Below are positions 12,979 through 25,645 of a stretch of 64,000 nucleotides of DNA, piece by piece. Location: assembly GCA_019095985.1 (NCBI GenBank), contig CM032662.1, positions 3,706,723-3,770,722 on the forward strand, given 5' to 3'. The notes under the pieces are model-generated. The model saw only the letters and a program-made list of their open reading frames with translations. It made no database searches and was not told the DNA's origin. The stretch is from Streblospio benedicti. Taxonomy: Eukaryota > Annelida > Polychaeta > Spionida > Spionidae. The translations under genes were made by a program, and so were the position numbers. The first letter of the stretch is position 1. Every line of letters starts with the position of its first letter.

Positions 12979-13129
12979 CAGTAGAACCTCTATATTAAGA
13001 CCACTTGTGGGACCAACTTAAAGTGGTCTTTATATGGAGGTTCTTATTGGAATCATTTTGAAGGGTTGGGACCCCGAAAAGTGGCCTTATTATAGAGATG
13101 GTCACATTATACAAGTGGAGGTTCTACAG
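12979..13129 (-). mobile_element. MITE, CAGTAGAACCTC family
   Basis: Begins CAGTAGAACCTC and ends GAGGTTCTACAG with TA flanks. The interior carries GTGGTC units in both orientations. It lies in the Frizzled intron, 54 bp downstream of the exon donor. Confidence 0.8.
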
Positions 13130-13182
13130 TATATAAATGCAATGGTGTAGAAGGAACCTAATGATTTATACAGGGCACCCAC

Positions 13183-13374
13183 CTCGAGCCCGGCCTCCTC
13201 CTGCGTGTCGTGGTTGAACTGGTTGGGCATGTACGTGAAGTTGTAGCCGATGCCGCGGCACATGGGGATGGTGATCTCCTCGCAGCGCCGGCCCGGCTCG
13301 CCCGCCCCGCGGCACCCCGGCGGGGCCAGCAGCAGGAGCCCAGCCGCGAGCAACGCCAGGCACGCGGCACGCAT
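13183..13374 (-). CDS. fzd5/8: Frizzled 5/8-type Wnt receptor, first coding exon (partial gene)
   Basis: Frizzled proteins are seven-pass plasma-membrane receptors that bind Wnt ligands through an extracellular cysteine-rich domain (CRD). The exon encodes exactly 64 residues. Residues 1-23 are a signal peptide (MRAACLALLAAGLLLLAPPG then CRG), followed by the start of the CRD with CEEITIPMCRGIGYN and then MPNQFNHDTQEEAGLE. The first motif is as in Drosophila Fz2; the second is characteristic of the Fz5/8 subfamily rather than Fz1/2/7 or Fz4. After codon 64 comes a good donor (GAG|GTGGGT), giving a phase-0 intron in place of the expected VHQFWPLV continuation. FYTYMPN-type glycosylation appears as the NFT sequon. 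No second exon is visible between here and position 1, so the intron is over 13 kb or continues outside the window. Vertebrate FZD5 and FZD8 have intronless coding regions, so a split CRD is notable. I chose this start because the signal peptide follows it directly. Confidence 0.9.
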
Positions 13375-15973
13375 GACGTTAGGTCGGAGACGTATGCACG
13401 TCTGACAATGACGTAGGTAATGTGTTTTGCTCTGAACGGTCAACGTTCGTTGAAACGTTTAACGTTGATGTAGTATCCAGCAAATGGTATCGGGGATGTT
13501 ATTCTACACTAATAGATTTGAATATATCCACGTAGTTGTATTGTTTCTAGACACCAATTTTGATTATGCTAATTCTGTCCACCTATTCCATCTGTAATTC
13601 ACGTCGCATTTGAATGCATTAAGCTCCTGATTTTAAATCACCGTTTATCCATTGAAAAGATCGTTTAGACTCCACCAGTAAACAGCCAAAACACTGTCAA
13701 TATTATCCTGTATTCACTGACGATGGTCAACACAGCGGTCACTATTGAAATGTAAACAGCGACCCTCCAAGTCTCCGCCCCGCTCGGGAGTCCTCGGCTG
13801 TTTCCGTGAGGGGTCGGGTGGCTCCCGTCAAACCGTGTGCAGAAAGTCGCTTGTGTGTTTGACAGCGGCTTCTTCAGCAAATTTGACGACAGCGAAGGAA
13901 TGTGTTTGAATAAACTCAACACTTGTGCGGGGTTTGCCACTATTTAAGGCGAGTTGAAGCTGTGGTTTGGTCTCGGTGTTTGCAGATCTTTTGTCGTTTC
14001 AACCTGCAAATAGACACGGATAAACAGTTTTAGAATAATTACGTATTTACCTTTGTGAACTAGCTAAATGTGCCATTCAAATGTTAGCGAACAGAAATTT
14101 TAGAGTACTGAAACCGGCACTGAAATATAGTCTGTTTTTTATTTGGATGAGGTTAGAATTCATTGGGTGTCAACACATTCTGGCCTATCGGTACATTTTA
14201 ATGGCAAGAAATAAATAAAACCCTAAATCAAACAAAACGCATTCCCAATTGCACCCGAACATAAACGAAACGCAAAGAAAAATAAAACAAACTCGTAAAT
14301 TCACAAAGACAAACTCTGGTCGCTAAACAAACGAAATTTCAATCATTGCCAAGCGAACATGAAACTTTAGACAACATTCTGTTTTCAAAATATTATTTCT
14401 CCCTAAATACAGCCATAACCCGCAGACAATCTGTGCAAGTCGTGAGTTCGGTCAAACGTGAAATCCGCTTAACCAGCCACAGGCGCAGCTTTTTAACCTG
14501 CAGAAAATGTGGCTACAATTCAGACTTCTGTTCCAGATGTAGGGTGGGATTGGAATCGGTGGAATTGTTTTAGTTTACGCAAGTTCAATCCGTTTTTTTT
14601 ACAGTGTATACGCAATGCATGTAAAAAGGTGTGTAAGATAGCTACGAAAGCTCAAAATAAGTTGTGTGGATAGTTTTAGAGGAAATGTTAGAAAAATGAC
14701 TATTGTCTAATTATTTACTGAACCTCTGTGATCTAAGTTAGTGAATCCTCCTGAGAAAGAACAATAATAAATTAAATTATTAATAACTTTGCAATAAAAC
14801 TCTTAGTCTCTGCCCCATTGAAACAGACAAAAGCAGTCCCTGTAAGCCCCTGTTGGGGACGGATCTCGAGAGGCAGAGTTTCTCACCACTAATAGTTTTC
14901 GAGTGCCGAGGCGCCTTTGAAATAAAGTAATTTTAGCTTCGCCAAATAGTATCCCTTAGAAAAGAGGCATATGTTTTTGTTTGAAGTGACTATTCGACTT
15001 TTAAATGGGGATTATGTGGTTCTGAATATTAAACGAACAGGCTTATTTAATTCAGTATATCTTATCACATTTCTAGACCATATTTCGACGGTTTGAAAAT
15101 TCACACAGGCTTTACAAAATTCAACGAAAGTGTAACTTCAAAAGTCTCGAATTCTTCTGCCCAGAAAAACAATATGTTTAACACAAATAGTTGCTGACCC
15201 GAAATCAACGAGCGGACGGAAATCCACTCACACGCAAGTTGCCGTCAGTTTGTGCACAGTTCAAAATGCAGCCTCATCATTGAAGAAGTGTTCAGGTGTA
15301 ATAATTACCAGAACAGAAAACACACAGGCCAGGTTTCTAAGAAAAATCACAGCCTAATTCTCTATGTGCACAGCCATTATTAGAGCTTAGGCTGAATCTT
15401 ACGCGCTGTCAAAATATGGCTGGTAATTCGTAACACGTCTGACTTGTTGACAAAAGCGCCTAAGACCCTAGCTAAGTGTGGCCGGCGGCGGCGGCGGCGG
15501 CCCCGCCTCGCTGCACGTTTCACAGACGAACGTTAAACGTTGTGACGTGCGCAGAGGACGTGCCTGTTCGCGACGAGTGACGTGGAAGTAACGCGGGTGT
15601 AACGGGTACAACCAACAACTTTTACATACCTCTACCATCACCAGGCGATATATTATATTAGGAGAACAGTGGCAGTGTTTTGAAACTAGCGCATTAGTAG
15701 CGGTTTTTAGCCTGCCACCAACACTGGTGCTATTTGAACAACAAACACAGAAGGGTAAATGGCTCGTAAAGTGTGTAACCAAAGTCGGTAATCGGGCGCA
15801 GAGAGTACTGTAGTGGGTGGATACTTAGGGTACTGTAGCGTGCCTCCTATCTCCTGCACAGAATGACTTCCCCTGCCTTCAAACATTCGCTATCTGCCAA
15901 TGTTTGGCCTCCGTTTGAGCGTGAAGATGGAATAACAGACGTGCGGCTCCAGTTCCGGCGGCGGGAAGTGTCC
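13375..15973. other. 5' flank of the Frizzled exon, no other gene seen
   Basis: ACGT-rich cluster at 13375-13470 right before the start codon, an acceptor-like GTCATTGTCAG at about 13403 on minus (so the start exon may be exon 2), and a CGG repeat with a second ACGT cluster at 15482-15600. Confidence 0.5.
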
Positions 15974-16008
15974 TAATCCCGGGGATTAAGGCGGATTAAG
16001 GCAGATTA
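15974..16008. promoter_or_regulatory. Cluster of K50 homeodomain (Otx/Pitx/Gsc-type) sites
   Basis: TAATCC, GGATTA, GGATTA and AGATTA in 35 bp, 2.6 kb upstream of the Frizzled 5/8 exon. GGATTA/TAATCC is the core bound by K50 homeodomains. Function is inferred from density only. Confidence 0.4.
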
Positions 16009-16066
16009 GCGGCTTAAGCTGATGAGACATGTGGCTGATACAGATCTGTGGGGGTTTTACACTCAC

Positions 16067-16155
16067 CTGGCTGTAGAACGTTGACATGTTACTGCTGCAC
16101 ATGTAACAATAAAATCCCTTCAGAGGGCAGGCGGGGAGTTTGTATTTTATATAAT
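16067..16155 (-). CDS. Candidate coding exon with C-x2-C motif, 89 nt
   Basis: On the minus strand an acceptor-like GTTCTCAACAG precedes 89 bases ending at a strong donor (CCAG|GTGAGT). One frame is open throughout: YIKYKLPACPLKGFYCYMCS followed by SNMSTFYSQ. YCYMC could be the first half of a C2H2 or U1-type zinc finger, but the histidine half is not here. The acceptor is only moderate. An alternative is a start at the inner ATG, giving MSTFYSQ. Confidence 0.3.
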
Positions 16156-18595
16156 CTGTTGAGAACGTTCACATGCACGCCAATGACACGCTGACATTTT
16201 AGTTCCTTGTCTCTGCTTTGAATAGGCCTACTATGGCAATAGCCGTGCTTCTTTTCAACTATCTCTCTCTCAGAGCTTAAACACAAAGATTGATGAACTA
16301 TGGGCGGTTGTTCTAGTATGAATAGTATGTTGGTCGTGATAAAGTCACTCACCATAATTCCAAGTCCATCATAACATTTAGAAACTTATTATATTACTCA
16401 TATGTTATGGTTTGATTTGCAGGAAATCGAGTTTACTGTGACCTTGGCCAGAACTCTCGTTTAGGGCTTACATGTATATATAAATGCTGTACAAACGAGT
16501 GATTGGCCTATCAAAAGTGACACATAAGTCCATAGCCTGACAATGTATAATCATGATGTTAATAACATTCCAAAGCCTTGATATAAGCCCAAAAGTAGCC
16601 CCATTATATAGGCCTTTTCAATATGGTAGAGAGTGACCAGTATTGGGCTAATTGACGTTATTAGTGATTACTGGCTGGGTCATGTTACCGGATTCGTGTA
16701 GAGTTACTAGAATAGGCAGACATAGCACCTCATTATAGCCTCACTACGAGAATAGACCTGTCATGGCACCCATATTCTGACAATATGTAGGCCCTGTATC
16801 TGGGTTAGATATTTGTCATGAGCACTATAACTCACAATGTTGATCAGTATCTAAAAACCTATCGCTTCAGTATCACCATCTGTATATACTATAATACAAT
16901 CACATACGCACATTCAGATATGCAAAGTCCAGCCACAAAGTCCTCCAAATTTTGTATTGTCTACATGTGTTAAAATCACCGTGCTTAACCCACATTAAGC
17001 TTAAAATCTAAGCCCCATCACCGAGTCCTTCACCCTGGGGTGAAGTCGCCCAAACTGCTCCCCAACGACCCTCCTTGTCACCCCCGGACGAGGCTTTTCA
17101 CGGAGGTGTGATAGAAGCACGCGGGGCGCCAAGCAATTGAAATTTCAAATAAAACATATTACGCGCTTAATGTGTGAATTAGTACGTCCATTATGACCCA
17201 GAGAGGGCCTCGTTAGTGACGTGAAGCACCCATTGAGGGCCCCACAAAAGGTGCTGATGGCTGTAGCAGTTCTCTGGGGACAATCACGTGCAGCCGTGTC
17301 AGGGTGGGTGTGGACGTGCTAACGTACATGTCTAGTCATTACGTCTCGCGTTCTTCTGGAGACCGTCACTAAACGTTTTATACGTTCAACTTAATACACC
17401 AACGTTTAACGTAGGAAAATCTACATAAAACCAGAGATAGTTGTAATGCTCTTTGATAAAACATAGTCCCGATCAACCAGACTGCGATTGCGAGCTCTCA
17501 CTTGCTAGAGTCGAGTTTAGGGAGGCTAGGGTTGATGTTATTTAGTGGTCATGGGGTAGAGGGGTCTAATTAGCAGCCTCTATTCAAACTGACCAGGCGG
17601 CTGCGTGGAGAGGTCCATTGTGTGGGTCAGTGTTGGACAGACTGACCACTGCGGGCGGTCAGTTTAATAGAACTGCGCAGCAGACTTTGGCCGGGGCTTG
17701 TGACGACCGTGTTTAGTGTCCACATGATAATGTTAGCATATTTCCCTGTCTAAGTTTATGGTTCTCTGATTATCTGAATATGGCAAGAAACTGAATGTTT
17801 GAAAGTGTTTGTTGACAAACTGAGAGCTCTTAAAATTCGGCGGAAGCCATGTTTACGTCCACTGTGGAGTTATTTGACTGAAGCCTCATGAATGGGGTCA
17901 ATTAGAGACTAATTACTTACATAGTGACCAGAGCGACCAGTTAGAGCTAAACAGCACAATAGCGACACTGACGATCCACTGTGTAGTATCGTTCTCGTGT
18001 CACTGTTATCAATCATGCATCATTATGTTGTTTGTGACAGAGCTCGATTTGTCTATTCAACTCATTACACACTTTTGTTGCAGAGTTTCAAACATATAAA
18101 TAGCTGCAATCTTCTATGATTGTGGTGTTGTACATGAACATTGTTTATGACAGACTTATGCCCCATATTTTGCACACCATATTGACCAATATGATCATCC
18201 ACCAGTCTACTGATGAGAGTTTCAAGCTTATTGATTGTTACAGGTTCCATTGAGTTTTGGCCACACAGCCCCAGTGTTGTGTTCACACAGACGCTGGGAT
18301 TGTGTGAGATTGCGCATTGACAAACGCGTCAATACAGAACACAAAATGTCTGTCACTTTTCCTTCACCAAGTTTCGGGATTCAATCATTGCACGCTTATT
18401 TTTTTGTAACTCAATTTCTGCGTGAACAGCGAGGCCACAAGGCGGAGGACAACCTAGTTAGGCGCCTCATCAGAGAGACGGCGACTTCACAGGGCCGCTC
18501 GGGGGGGGGGGGCAGGGGGGGCGGGGGTTCTACAGATCTATATGGATTGGTTTTACGGACAGGACTGCCAAATGCAGGACCACATCTATTAGGTC
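16156..18595. other. No gene seen
   Basis: Unique-looking sequence with an ACGT cluster at 17310-17415 and a long G-run at 18499-18530. Confidence 0.6.
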
Positions 18596-18770
18596 AAGTC
18601 AAAGTCAAATAATCATTTATTAAATACTGACATGTGATTTCGGGGATATTCTGATTATATTTAAATGCATTAATGATATCACCCCAGGCAAAATTATGGC
18701 TTATAAGTCAGTTGGTCCATAAACAACTCAATATTGAGACTACTGTCAATGGCACATGGACTCTAAAATA
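18596..18770 (+). repeat. Dispersed repeat with GTCAAGTCAAAGTCAAATAA end, copy 2
   Basis: Blocks GTCAAGTCAAAGTCAA, ATCATTTATTAAATACTGAC and CTTATAAGTCAGTTGGTCC parallel those at 47268-47460. Confidence 0.55.
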
Positions 18771-19494
18771 AAAAACAAGATATTTTTCCCCTCAGAATTC
18801 TAACATTTCCATATTAAAGCTTGTATGTAAAGTTTGTATTGTATATGTAACCCGTTGCCTGCGGTTTGCCTGTAGCTTACTCATCCGGTCCTGATAATCC
18901 GCTGAGTAAAAGATGGACTGAGCAGAAGCGGCGACATGGACGTAAGTGGCATGATTCACCACGCATGGGGGGACGGGGTAATGGGGCGGGGTGTGAGTGG
19001 TGGGGCGGGTGGTGGGGCGAATAGGAGGATGGTTGGTGGACTGACTGAACTGATTTCAGAAGTATAGGTAAGGCCAGGGTTTTACCATGAACTGGGTGTC
19101 GTATGGATACATATTTTGGTATATATTCTTTGTGAAACATTTGGATCCAAGAGGAACCAGACACAGATTGCGTATTTAGAAAGATGGGTTGAGCCGGATG
19201 TGTTGCACCATGAGATGGGTTTTGTTTTTATGGATTCTTATTCTGGTATTTTATCTAAAGCTACTGTTTCCAAGATAAGAGGTCGTGTGGAGCTGATACC
19301 AAGGGTGCATCCTTCCATAGGCCGCTGTGTACCTGTATCAATGTGTTTCATATATTACTCAGTGCTGTACACCGTATAAACAATATATATTAAACTACAT
19401 CACTGGCCAACTCCACCCAGAGGCTGACAGCCCCAACACAATCAATACCCCATCGATCCCCACAGCCCGGAGATGATTAAATGCGTGTTGGGCG

Positions 19495-19526
19495 TAATCC
19501 CGGATTAGCAGGATTAGCGCTAATCT
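19495..19526. promoter_or_regulatory. Cluster of K50 homeodomain-type sites
   Basis: TAATCC, GGATTA, GGATTA and TAATCT in 32 bp. Also the palindrome GATTAGCGCTAATC. Confidence 0.4.
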
Positions 19527-21614
19527 GTGTATGGTTGATCGGACGGGGGTGGGGGGGGGGGGGGGGGTGATGAGGGGGTGTATCGTGCTGCAGTCTGTGG
19601 GGATGTTGAATACCCTTGTTCACTATGAATTATGGAACAATGCACCCAGGGTAACATTGGTGTGTGTGTTCACTAGATACTGTGTCTAAATCAATACTCT
19701 ATAGGTACTTGTCGGGTGGTTTAAGGGTTATGCATATGTAGATACTTGAGGCCCCTCAAGGGGTTTTGAATAGTACATAGCGGGGGCCATTTATTATCAA
19801 ATAGCATACAGCAAAAGGGAATTTATTTCAAATATCACATAGCACACAGTTCAATTTTGAATATCACATAGCACTTGAGTTATTTCAAATTCGATACAGC
19901 ACCAAGGAATTATGTATAGCAATTTCATGAATTGAATTCCCCACACCTAAAAATAAAAATATTGGAATTATTTGTCGGCCAGGGTAATACTTATATATCA
20001 TAATTGACATCTAACTTCTCACTACATCAATGTAGTCGACTGGAAGCATAAAACCCATCTTCTGCTATGTCGATGGTGGTATAAATAAGTTGTTGGTGTG
20101 ACTGTGGCAATTAAACAAAATTGTGCCCTTCATTTTCCAAAAAAATATTACTGACAATCACAAAGGAACTGGCAAGTGTCTTCAGCGAAACATTTAGAAT
20201 CTATGGGGGTTTTCTGCCCTCTTGCAATTCTCTTATATCATACACCTACCACGATCAACACAGTTGAGATAACATTTTACAATTTACTGTGAATGCTCCT
20301 GAGCCCAACAAAACAAGAAACAAATCCTCTGTGGTATAAATGTAAGTTTCTCGGATTTGACAGTAAATCTTTCACACTGGCGTTGTATCTTCCTGACAAA
20401 CATTTTAGATCTGCAAAACCTCTGACGGAATCTGACACTTTGCTGCCATAATCCTATGTGCGAGAGTCTCTAACCTAAAGTTAATCGTCTAAATCAGCAA
20501 ACCCCCAAAACACGAAACCTAACACGTCTGGCAACACGTTGTTTTGTTTAATTACCGATTAGTCGGTTCTGAGCAAACACAAACCGATGTAACGGTTTCT
20601 TCTCGCAAACGTCAGACGTTTTGATGAACTTGTTATATTGAATTTGAGGTGCAGTGCTAAAAGATAACTTTGACTGTGTATATTTTCGTTCGTGGATGCA
20701 CTGTTGAAAAAACAAATTCGATTGAGTTGTTTCTCGACTGTAAAATATTATTTTGTGTTAACTGTCAATACTAAACACGGGCTTACGAATCTATCACCAC
20801 AAATAAATTAATTTGACAGATAAAGTCACAACTGAACTAGATTTATACTATTTTAGGTCAGCGTTTCTGACTAATTGATAGTGCATTTTCAATGCTCTCA
20901 TTATTTACGTAAGATAATTATTTTTCTACAATTCCACTTAAACGTATTGTCAACATGTCGGATATGATCAGACATAAACTTATAATTCTAGTTTAACCAC
21001 CAACATTTTCCAATAAACCGATGAAGACGTATTCAGTGTTTATAGTAAACTGGACATAAAGAATGGACGACTTAAATACAATGGCACTTTCTCAAGACTT
21101 TGTTACTCGGTCGAAGCTTTTGTTGTGGCTGACAAGAGCTTTACATGTCCCCGATATTAGACAGGAGCCGATTCAATCCAGCATTATCATTATTATGGGA
21201 TTTTGGTGCGTATAAACACATTTAATATGCAGCCATTATCACAAAATACACTGCCACAACCCTGAATCTTGGCCAATTCACACTATCCACCTTTGAAACG
21301 ACTTCTATTTCGATGTTAACATCTAAACCACGGTAAAAATATGATTAATCAATCCAAATAATGTGTAAACATATCTCTACAGGCCCATTCTAGCGATATC
21401 CTTTTTCTAAACTGCACATACTAACAACAACTCACCAAGACTCTCGCCTAATCCAGCACGAATCCCACAGAACCCCCGAGAATCCACAGACTGAATCACA
21501 AGCTACATCCAACAATCCCAAGTGGCCTCCAATTTACATCCATAATCACTGCTCTATCCCCGAACACACACACGTTATATAGTGTGAAGCTGAAGTCACT
21601 GAATCTCACGGTCG
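19527..21614. other. No gene seen
   Basis: G-run of about 16 at 19552, the 19.8-kb minisatellite, then 1.6 kb of AT-rich sequence without repeats or open frames. Confidence 0.6.
19790..19925 (+). repeat. Minisatellite, about 30-bp unit, four copies
   Basis: Units of the form TTTCAAATATCACATAGCAC with variable tails, degenerating outward. Confidence 0.7.
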
Positions 21615-21745
21615 CTGTTGTATTCTCGTCTTTAAGCCGCCGCCGCCGCGCGCCTCGACCAATCAGAGACAAGCAGGCGGTCACGTGACGTCAGCGCACC
21701 GGCTCGCTTGTTAGTGGCGATATTTTCGGTTGCCATGGAAACGCG
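21615..21745 (-). promoter_or_regulatory. CpG-rich promoter-like patch with CCAAT, E-box/CRE and X-box
   Basis: GC-rich patch with a CCG repeat, a CCAAT box at 21659, CACGTG overlapping TGACGTCA at 21682-21693 and an RFX-type X-box GTTGCCATGGAAAC at 21729-21742. On the minus strand a good donor (CTTG|GTGAGT) lies at about 21436, so a non-coding first exon of about 200 bp could run from here. The gene it would serve is unknown; the Frizzled gene 8 kb further on the same strand is one option. Confidence 0.4.
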
Positions 21746-22275
21746 CACCTGCAGCGGGCACTTGCGGGGCTTGAGGGGGAGTTAATCAAAGGAACTAAAA
21801 CCACTCTTCTGACGGAGTATCCAAAAACACACTTCTCAGTATCCAAAAACCTCCACAGAGTCCCCCACTTGGCCAAGAACGTCGGCAAATAGTTGAAAAC
21901 CGCGTTATTGAAATTTTCCTCGGCCACTTGAACATTGGCAAATACTCGGCTGTTCGCACTTGGCCGGACTCGCCGTGTGTGCTCTCTGCCGGAGAGCAGG
22001 AGCCTTCTGTACGGGGACAATGGCCGGGGCGGGGACTGTTTACAGCACAGTGTTTACTCGTGTCAGAGCCACTGTTACACGTATGTACAGAGGTGCGGGT
22101 TTGGCAGTGCGGAAAAAACACTGGGACTCTGAAGGAGTCGCGTTTCGACGAGCCGATTGTTGTGGGCAGTGTACGGAAATCTGTTTTTGAGGGGGAGGCG
22201 GTAAACACCATTCTGGGCTTCAATAGGTGGTCGTTTTATGGAGGCTTGGAGCAACCCCGATTGCTGGTCTCTTAC

Positions 22276-22325
22276 TATTAAGGTGGTCTGTTTATACAGG
22301 TGGTTTTTACTGGACGCTCTGCTGT
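22276..22325 (-). mobile_element. MITE, CAGTAGAACCTC family (right-end fragment)
   Basis: AAGGTGGTCTGTTTATACAG followed by a CTCTGCTG end and TA. Left half missing. Confidence 0.5.
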
Positions 22326-23386
22326 ACCATAGGTGGCTTATTTCATTGTTGTAGCTGTCACTGACACATGTGGATCAAGAGGTTGCTGATTCTCCAATAA
22401 TAATTCGCTCTCTCTGTAAGGCCCATGTCTTATAGTCTCGAGTGTGGACGCCAAGTCAGTCAGTGTATTGTAACCTTGAGTAATTGTCACATTATTTGGT
22501 TAAGTGGAATAAAATCAGTAGAATCACCTATCTTACCCTGCATGTGTGTCTCATATACAACAAAGATTTAGAACAATAGGATATCTTATCTCACAGCAGT
22601 ACAGTAGTTGATCAACATTCGTCATTGTTTGACACGGGGCTTGATCAAATGGCCCTCACACGAAACAACCAGTTTTCACGTTGGTATCTGCCAATGACAC
22701 AGCATTAACAACACAGCATTAACAGGCCGCTGATTTCTCCACAATGCCCCTCTGTCCGCACGCTGTCTGTGTGGACTAATAATGAACAAAGCCGCACTTC
22801 TGTAAGTGTTTAATCCGCGCCCCACCATCATCTTCACAACAGACGCACAATAGGCTCTGTGAGGCGCCACATTCCAGTGACGGTAATAAGCAGGGGCTCT
22901 CACCGCCATTGCTGACAGGACTTGGCTGCCGGATTCATGTGCATGATAAATAATTGAAATAAAGCACTGATTGAGACACACTGACTTTTACCACTGTGCT
23001 ACTGGTATGGCAAGGGGGAAATTGTAAAAGAGGGGATGGTTAAAAAGATGAGTCAAGTGTTTGGGTATTAAACAGTGTGCTAAGTCTTGTAACTAATCAT
23101 GAGGCCATGGAACTGTATCTGGTAACAGTGCAGATTTCAAACACACATTGGACCTCAGGTATTCAAAGAAGGAATCCTTTCATTTGATGCAACACATGCA
23201 AGCTTCACTATTTCCTGTCTGATGACAATATGTGACAGAGAAGCCACGAGACGGCGGCGGCGGCGGGTCCGGCCTTGTACGAGACAAAGACAGGTGACAG
23301 GGAAGGAGGAATCCTCCTCACGCAGGAACTCAGCTCAGCGACGTGGCAGGTGGAAGAGAGACGCTGGGGAACGGAAACGACAAATA

Positions 23387-23556
23387 CAGTAGAGCATCCA
23401 AATAAGACCACCTCTATAATATATTAGACCACTGTTCTCGGTCACAATCCTTCAAAATGATTGCAACAGGAACCTCCATATAAAGACCACATTGAGACCA
23501 CTTTATAGAACGGTCCCACAAGTAATTGAATAACTGTTAATAGATAGGGTCTACTG
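23387..23556 (+). mobile_element. MITE, CAGTAGAACCTC family
   Basis: 170 bp from CAGTAGAGCATCC to GGGTCTACTG with TA on both sides. Interior has GACCACCTCTATAATA-type units. Confidence 0.8.
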
Positions 23557-24119
23557 TACCAAGCAGCAGCGAGAGACGGCCACAGAGCAGTGTAAATTGT
23601 ACAAGCACATTGAGCTGGATGTTGTAAACCGGACGTGACGTCACGGAAAGCCCCACCTGTCACGATGGACGTTAATTGGGCGGGTGTACAACACAACGTG
23701 TACAGCGTGTACAGCACGTGTACAAACAGCCCGGGCACTCGCTCCACCGGGCAACATGTCAACTCCCAATGTTTTACATATTTAACACCCCACCATGATT
23801 GATAACGTGCAGTTAGGGCTGAAAATTGTGACAGATGATATTTAGTATGGTGAATGAATTAATGACAACATCAGGAACTCTACCGGAATCATGCTTGTTG
23901 CATTGTCCTGTGTATTGACAAGCTCGGGATATATGAGACTGAACTGTGGTAAATACATGATGTAATACGTTAGTCACAGGGGGAAACGCATAGCAAACAA
24001 ACACTCAAACACACACGCAGACAAACAGGCATGCAATCACAGAGACAGACACCAGACTGACATGGCTGGAGCGCTGTGAGGAACAAGTAACCTCATCACG
24101 TGAGACGTCCCGCCCCCGC

Positions 24120-24420
24120 CCTATTTAAGTACATATTTGAGTACACTGTCTTTTCAGCAACATCTAATGTGTATTTTGTAACATTAACAAAACATTACCT
24201 ATATTGAAACTATTTTCATAATGTACTAGTATATCAAATCACAGTCCCGCACTTACCAGTACATTTTTTAGTACATTGTCTTTTCAGCTAACAGCATGTA
24301 GAAAGTACATATTTTTATTACATTACATTTTAAGGATCATATTTTATGTATTTGAACACCAATAAAACATTACAAATACCAAATGAAACTATTTTCAAAG
24401 CGTATATTATATTATTCAAA
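24120..24420 (+). repeat. Degenerate tandem duplication
   Basis: AGTACATNTTTNAGTACANTG followed by TCTTTTCAGC at 24126 and 24259, and AAAACATTAC with TGAAACTATTTTCA at about 24190 and 24363. Confidence 0.65.
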
Positions 24421-25020
24421 GTTTTCTCGTATCAAAAGGGGGAAAAAGCAATGAAGCACTTGACAAACTTGACAAAAACAGAGCCACATAGTTTTCTGCT
24501 GCTAACTCCCTCGTCAACGTCATGTGACACATCCATATGACACGTGACCACAGAAAGGCGTGACGTCACATCGCATCGTGTCTAGCACCGCTAGAGGCGG
24601 CCAGGCGTGAAATGCGTACTTATACTGGCGGATTCTGAAGGTATTTAAATATTGAGTTATGGAAGGCTAGAACCGTCTAATATCTCGATCACTTGCAGAT
24701 CAGTTTGCAACACAAATTTGGTAGTCGAGTCAATTCTAAACTACTTGTACAATGTACATATGTTTATTTAAAAACGTAACATGTCACTAAAATAAACACA
24801 TCACACCATGAGATAATTTCAAAACAAGCCTATGTAAGCATTGGTAGCACCAGTGCCGTACTAAGATGGTTTGGTACCAGATGAAAGTTTCAGGTTTTCA
24901 AAATGTTGCAAAGTGCAAAAGGTACATTGGTTTGATGAAAATGAGAGAGCAATTTTGAATAGTGGAAATTCTGCCACAAGGTAGAAGCCCTGCATGTCTG
25001 GGGGATGGGGCCGTCTTAAG

Positions 25021-25092
25021 CCGGATTAATCACTTTGGGTCCTAATTGGAGGTTTTAATCCGGCCAATTAGAGGATTAGTAGATGCTAATCT
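25021..25092. promoter_or_regulatory. Cluster of K50 and general homeodomain-type sites
   Basis: GGATTA, TAATCC, GGATTA and TAATCT with two further AATTA/TAATT cores in 72 bp. Confidence 0.4.
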
Positions 25093-25645
25093 GCCCCCAA
25101 GCTCAGTCTGACAGATGAACGCCATTAGTGATTAGATTTCAAGTAAAAATTATCATTAAACTGTGATACTAGCTCCATAAGAATTGAGAAAATGGCAGTA
25201 ATATAGTGGCATAGCTATATTTTGTGGTGTACTTAACATTAAACATATATACAGATGTCCAACATTTCTGGTCATGGTTGCATTTTTCTGACTGGATGGA
25301 AGTGCGTCTTCCATGTTATTGCTGGTGCTATTATTTTCAAGCATAACTCGGATAACCAATGCAAATGTTAAGGGATTACAGTCCAGAATCCACACAATGT
25401 TCCCATTTTATTGTTTTTAAAAGTGCTACTTAAATTTCTATAGAAACGTTTATCACACAGTAGAGTAAATGCGCGTTATATAATAGACACAACATCTAAA
25501 CATAGGCACGGCATGCAAACATTTATTTCTAGTCAATACACACCAACTAATAACACAAATCAGTCCCAATAGCCCACGACAGGCGCTCTCTTGACCACTG
25601 TCCACCCCGACACTGCGTGACCCCGTCTCTCGCCTTTGTCCCTCG

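Noticed and set aside
13166-13416. Other open frames over the Frizzled exon
   Set aside because: Shadow frames of a GC-rich coding exon.
24256-24286. 31-nt segment with strong donor ACTG|GTAAGT on minus
   Set aside because: Lies in a degenerate tandem repeat with a poor acceptor.
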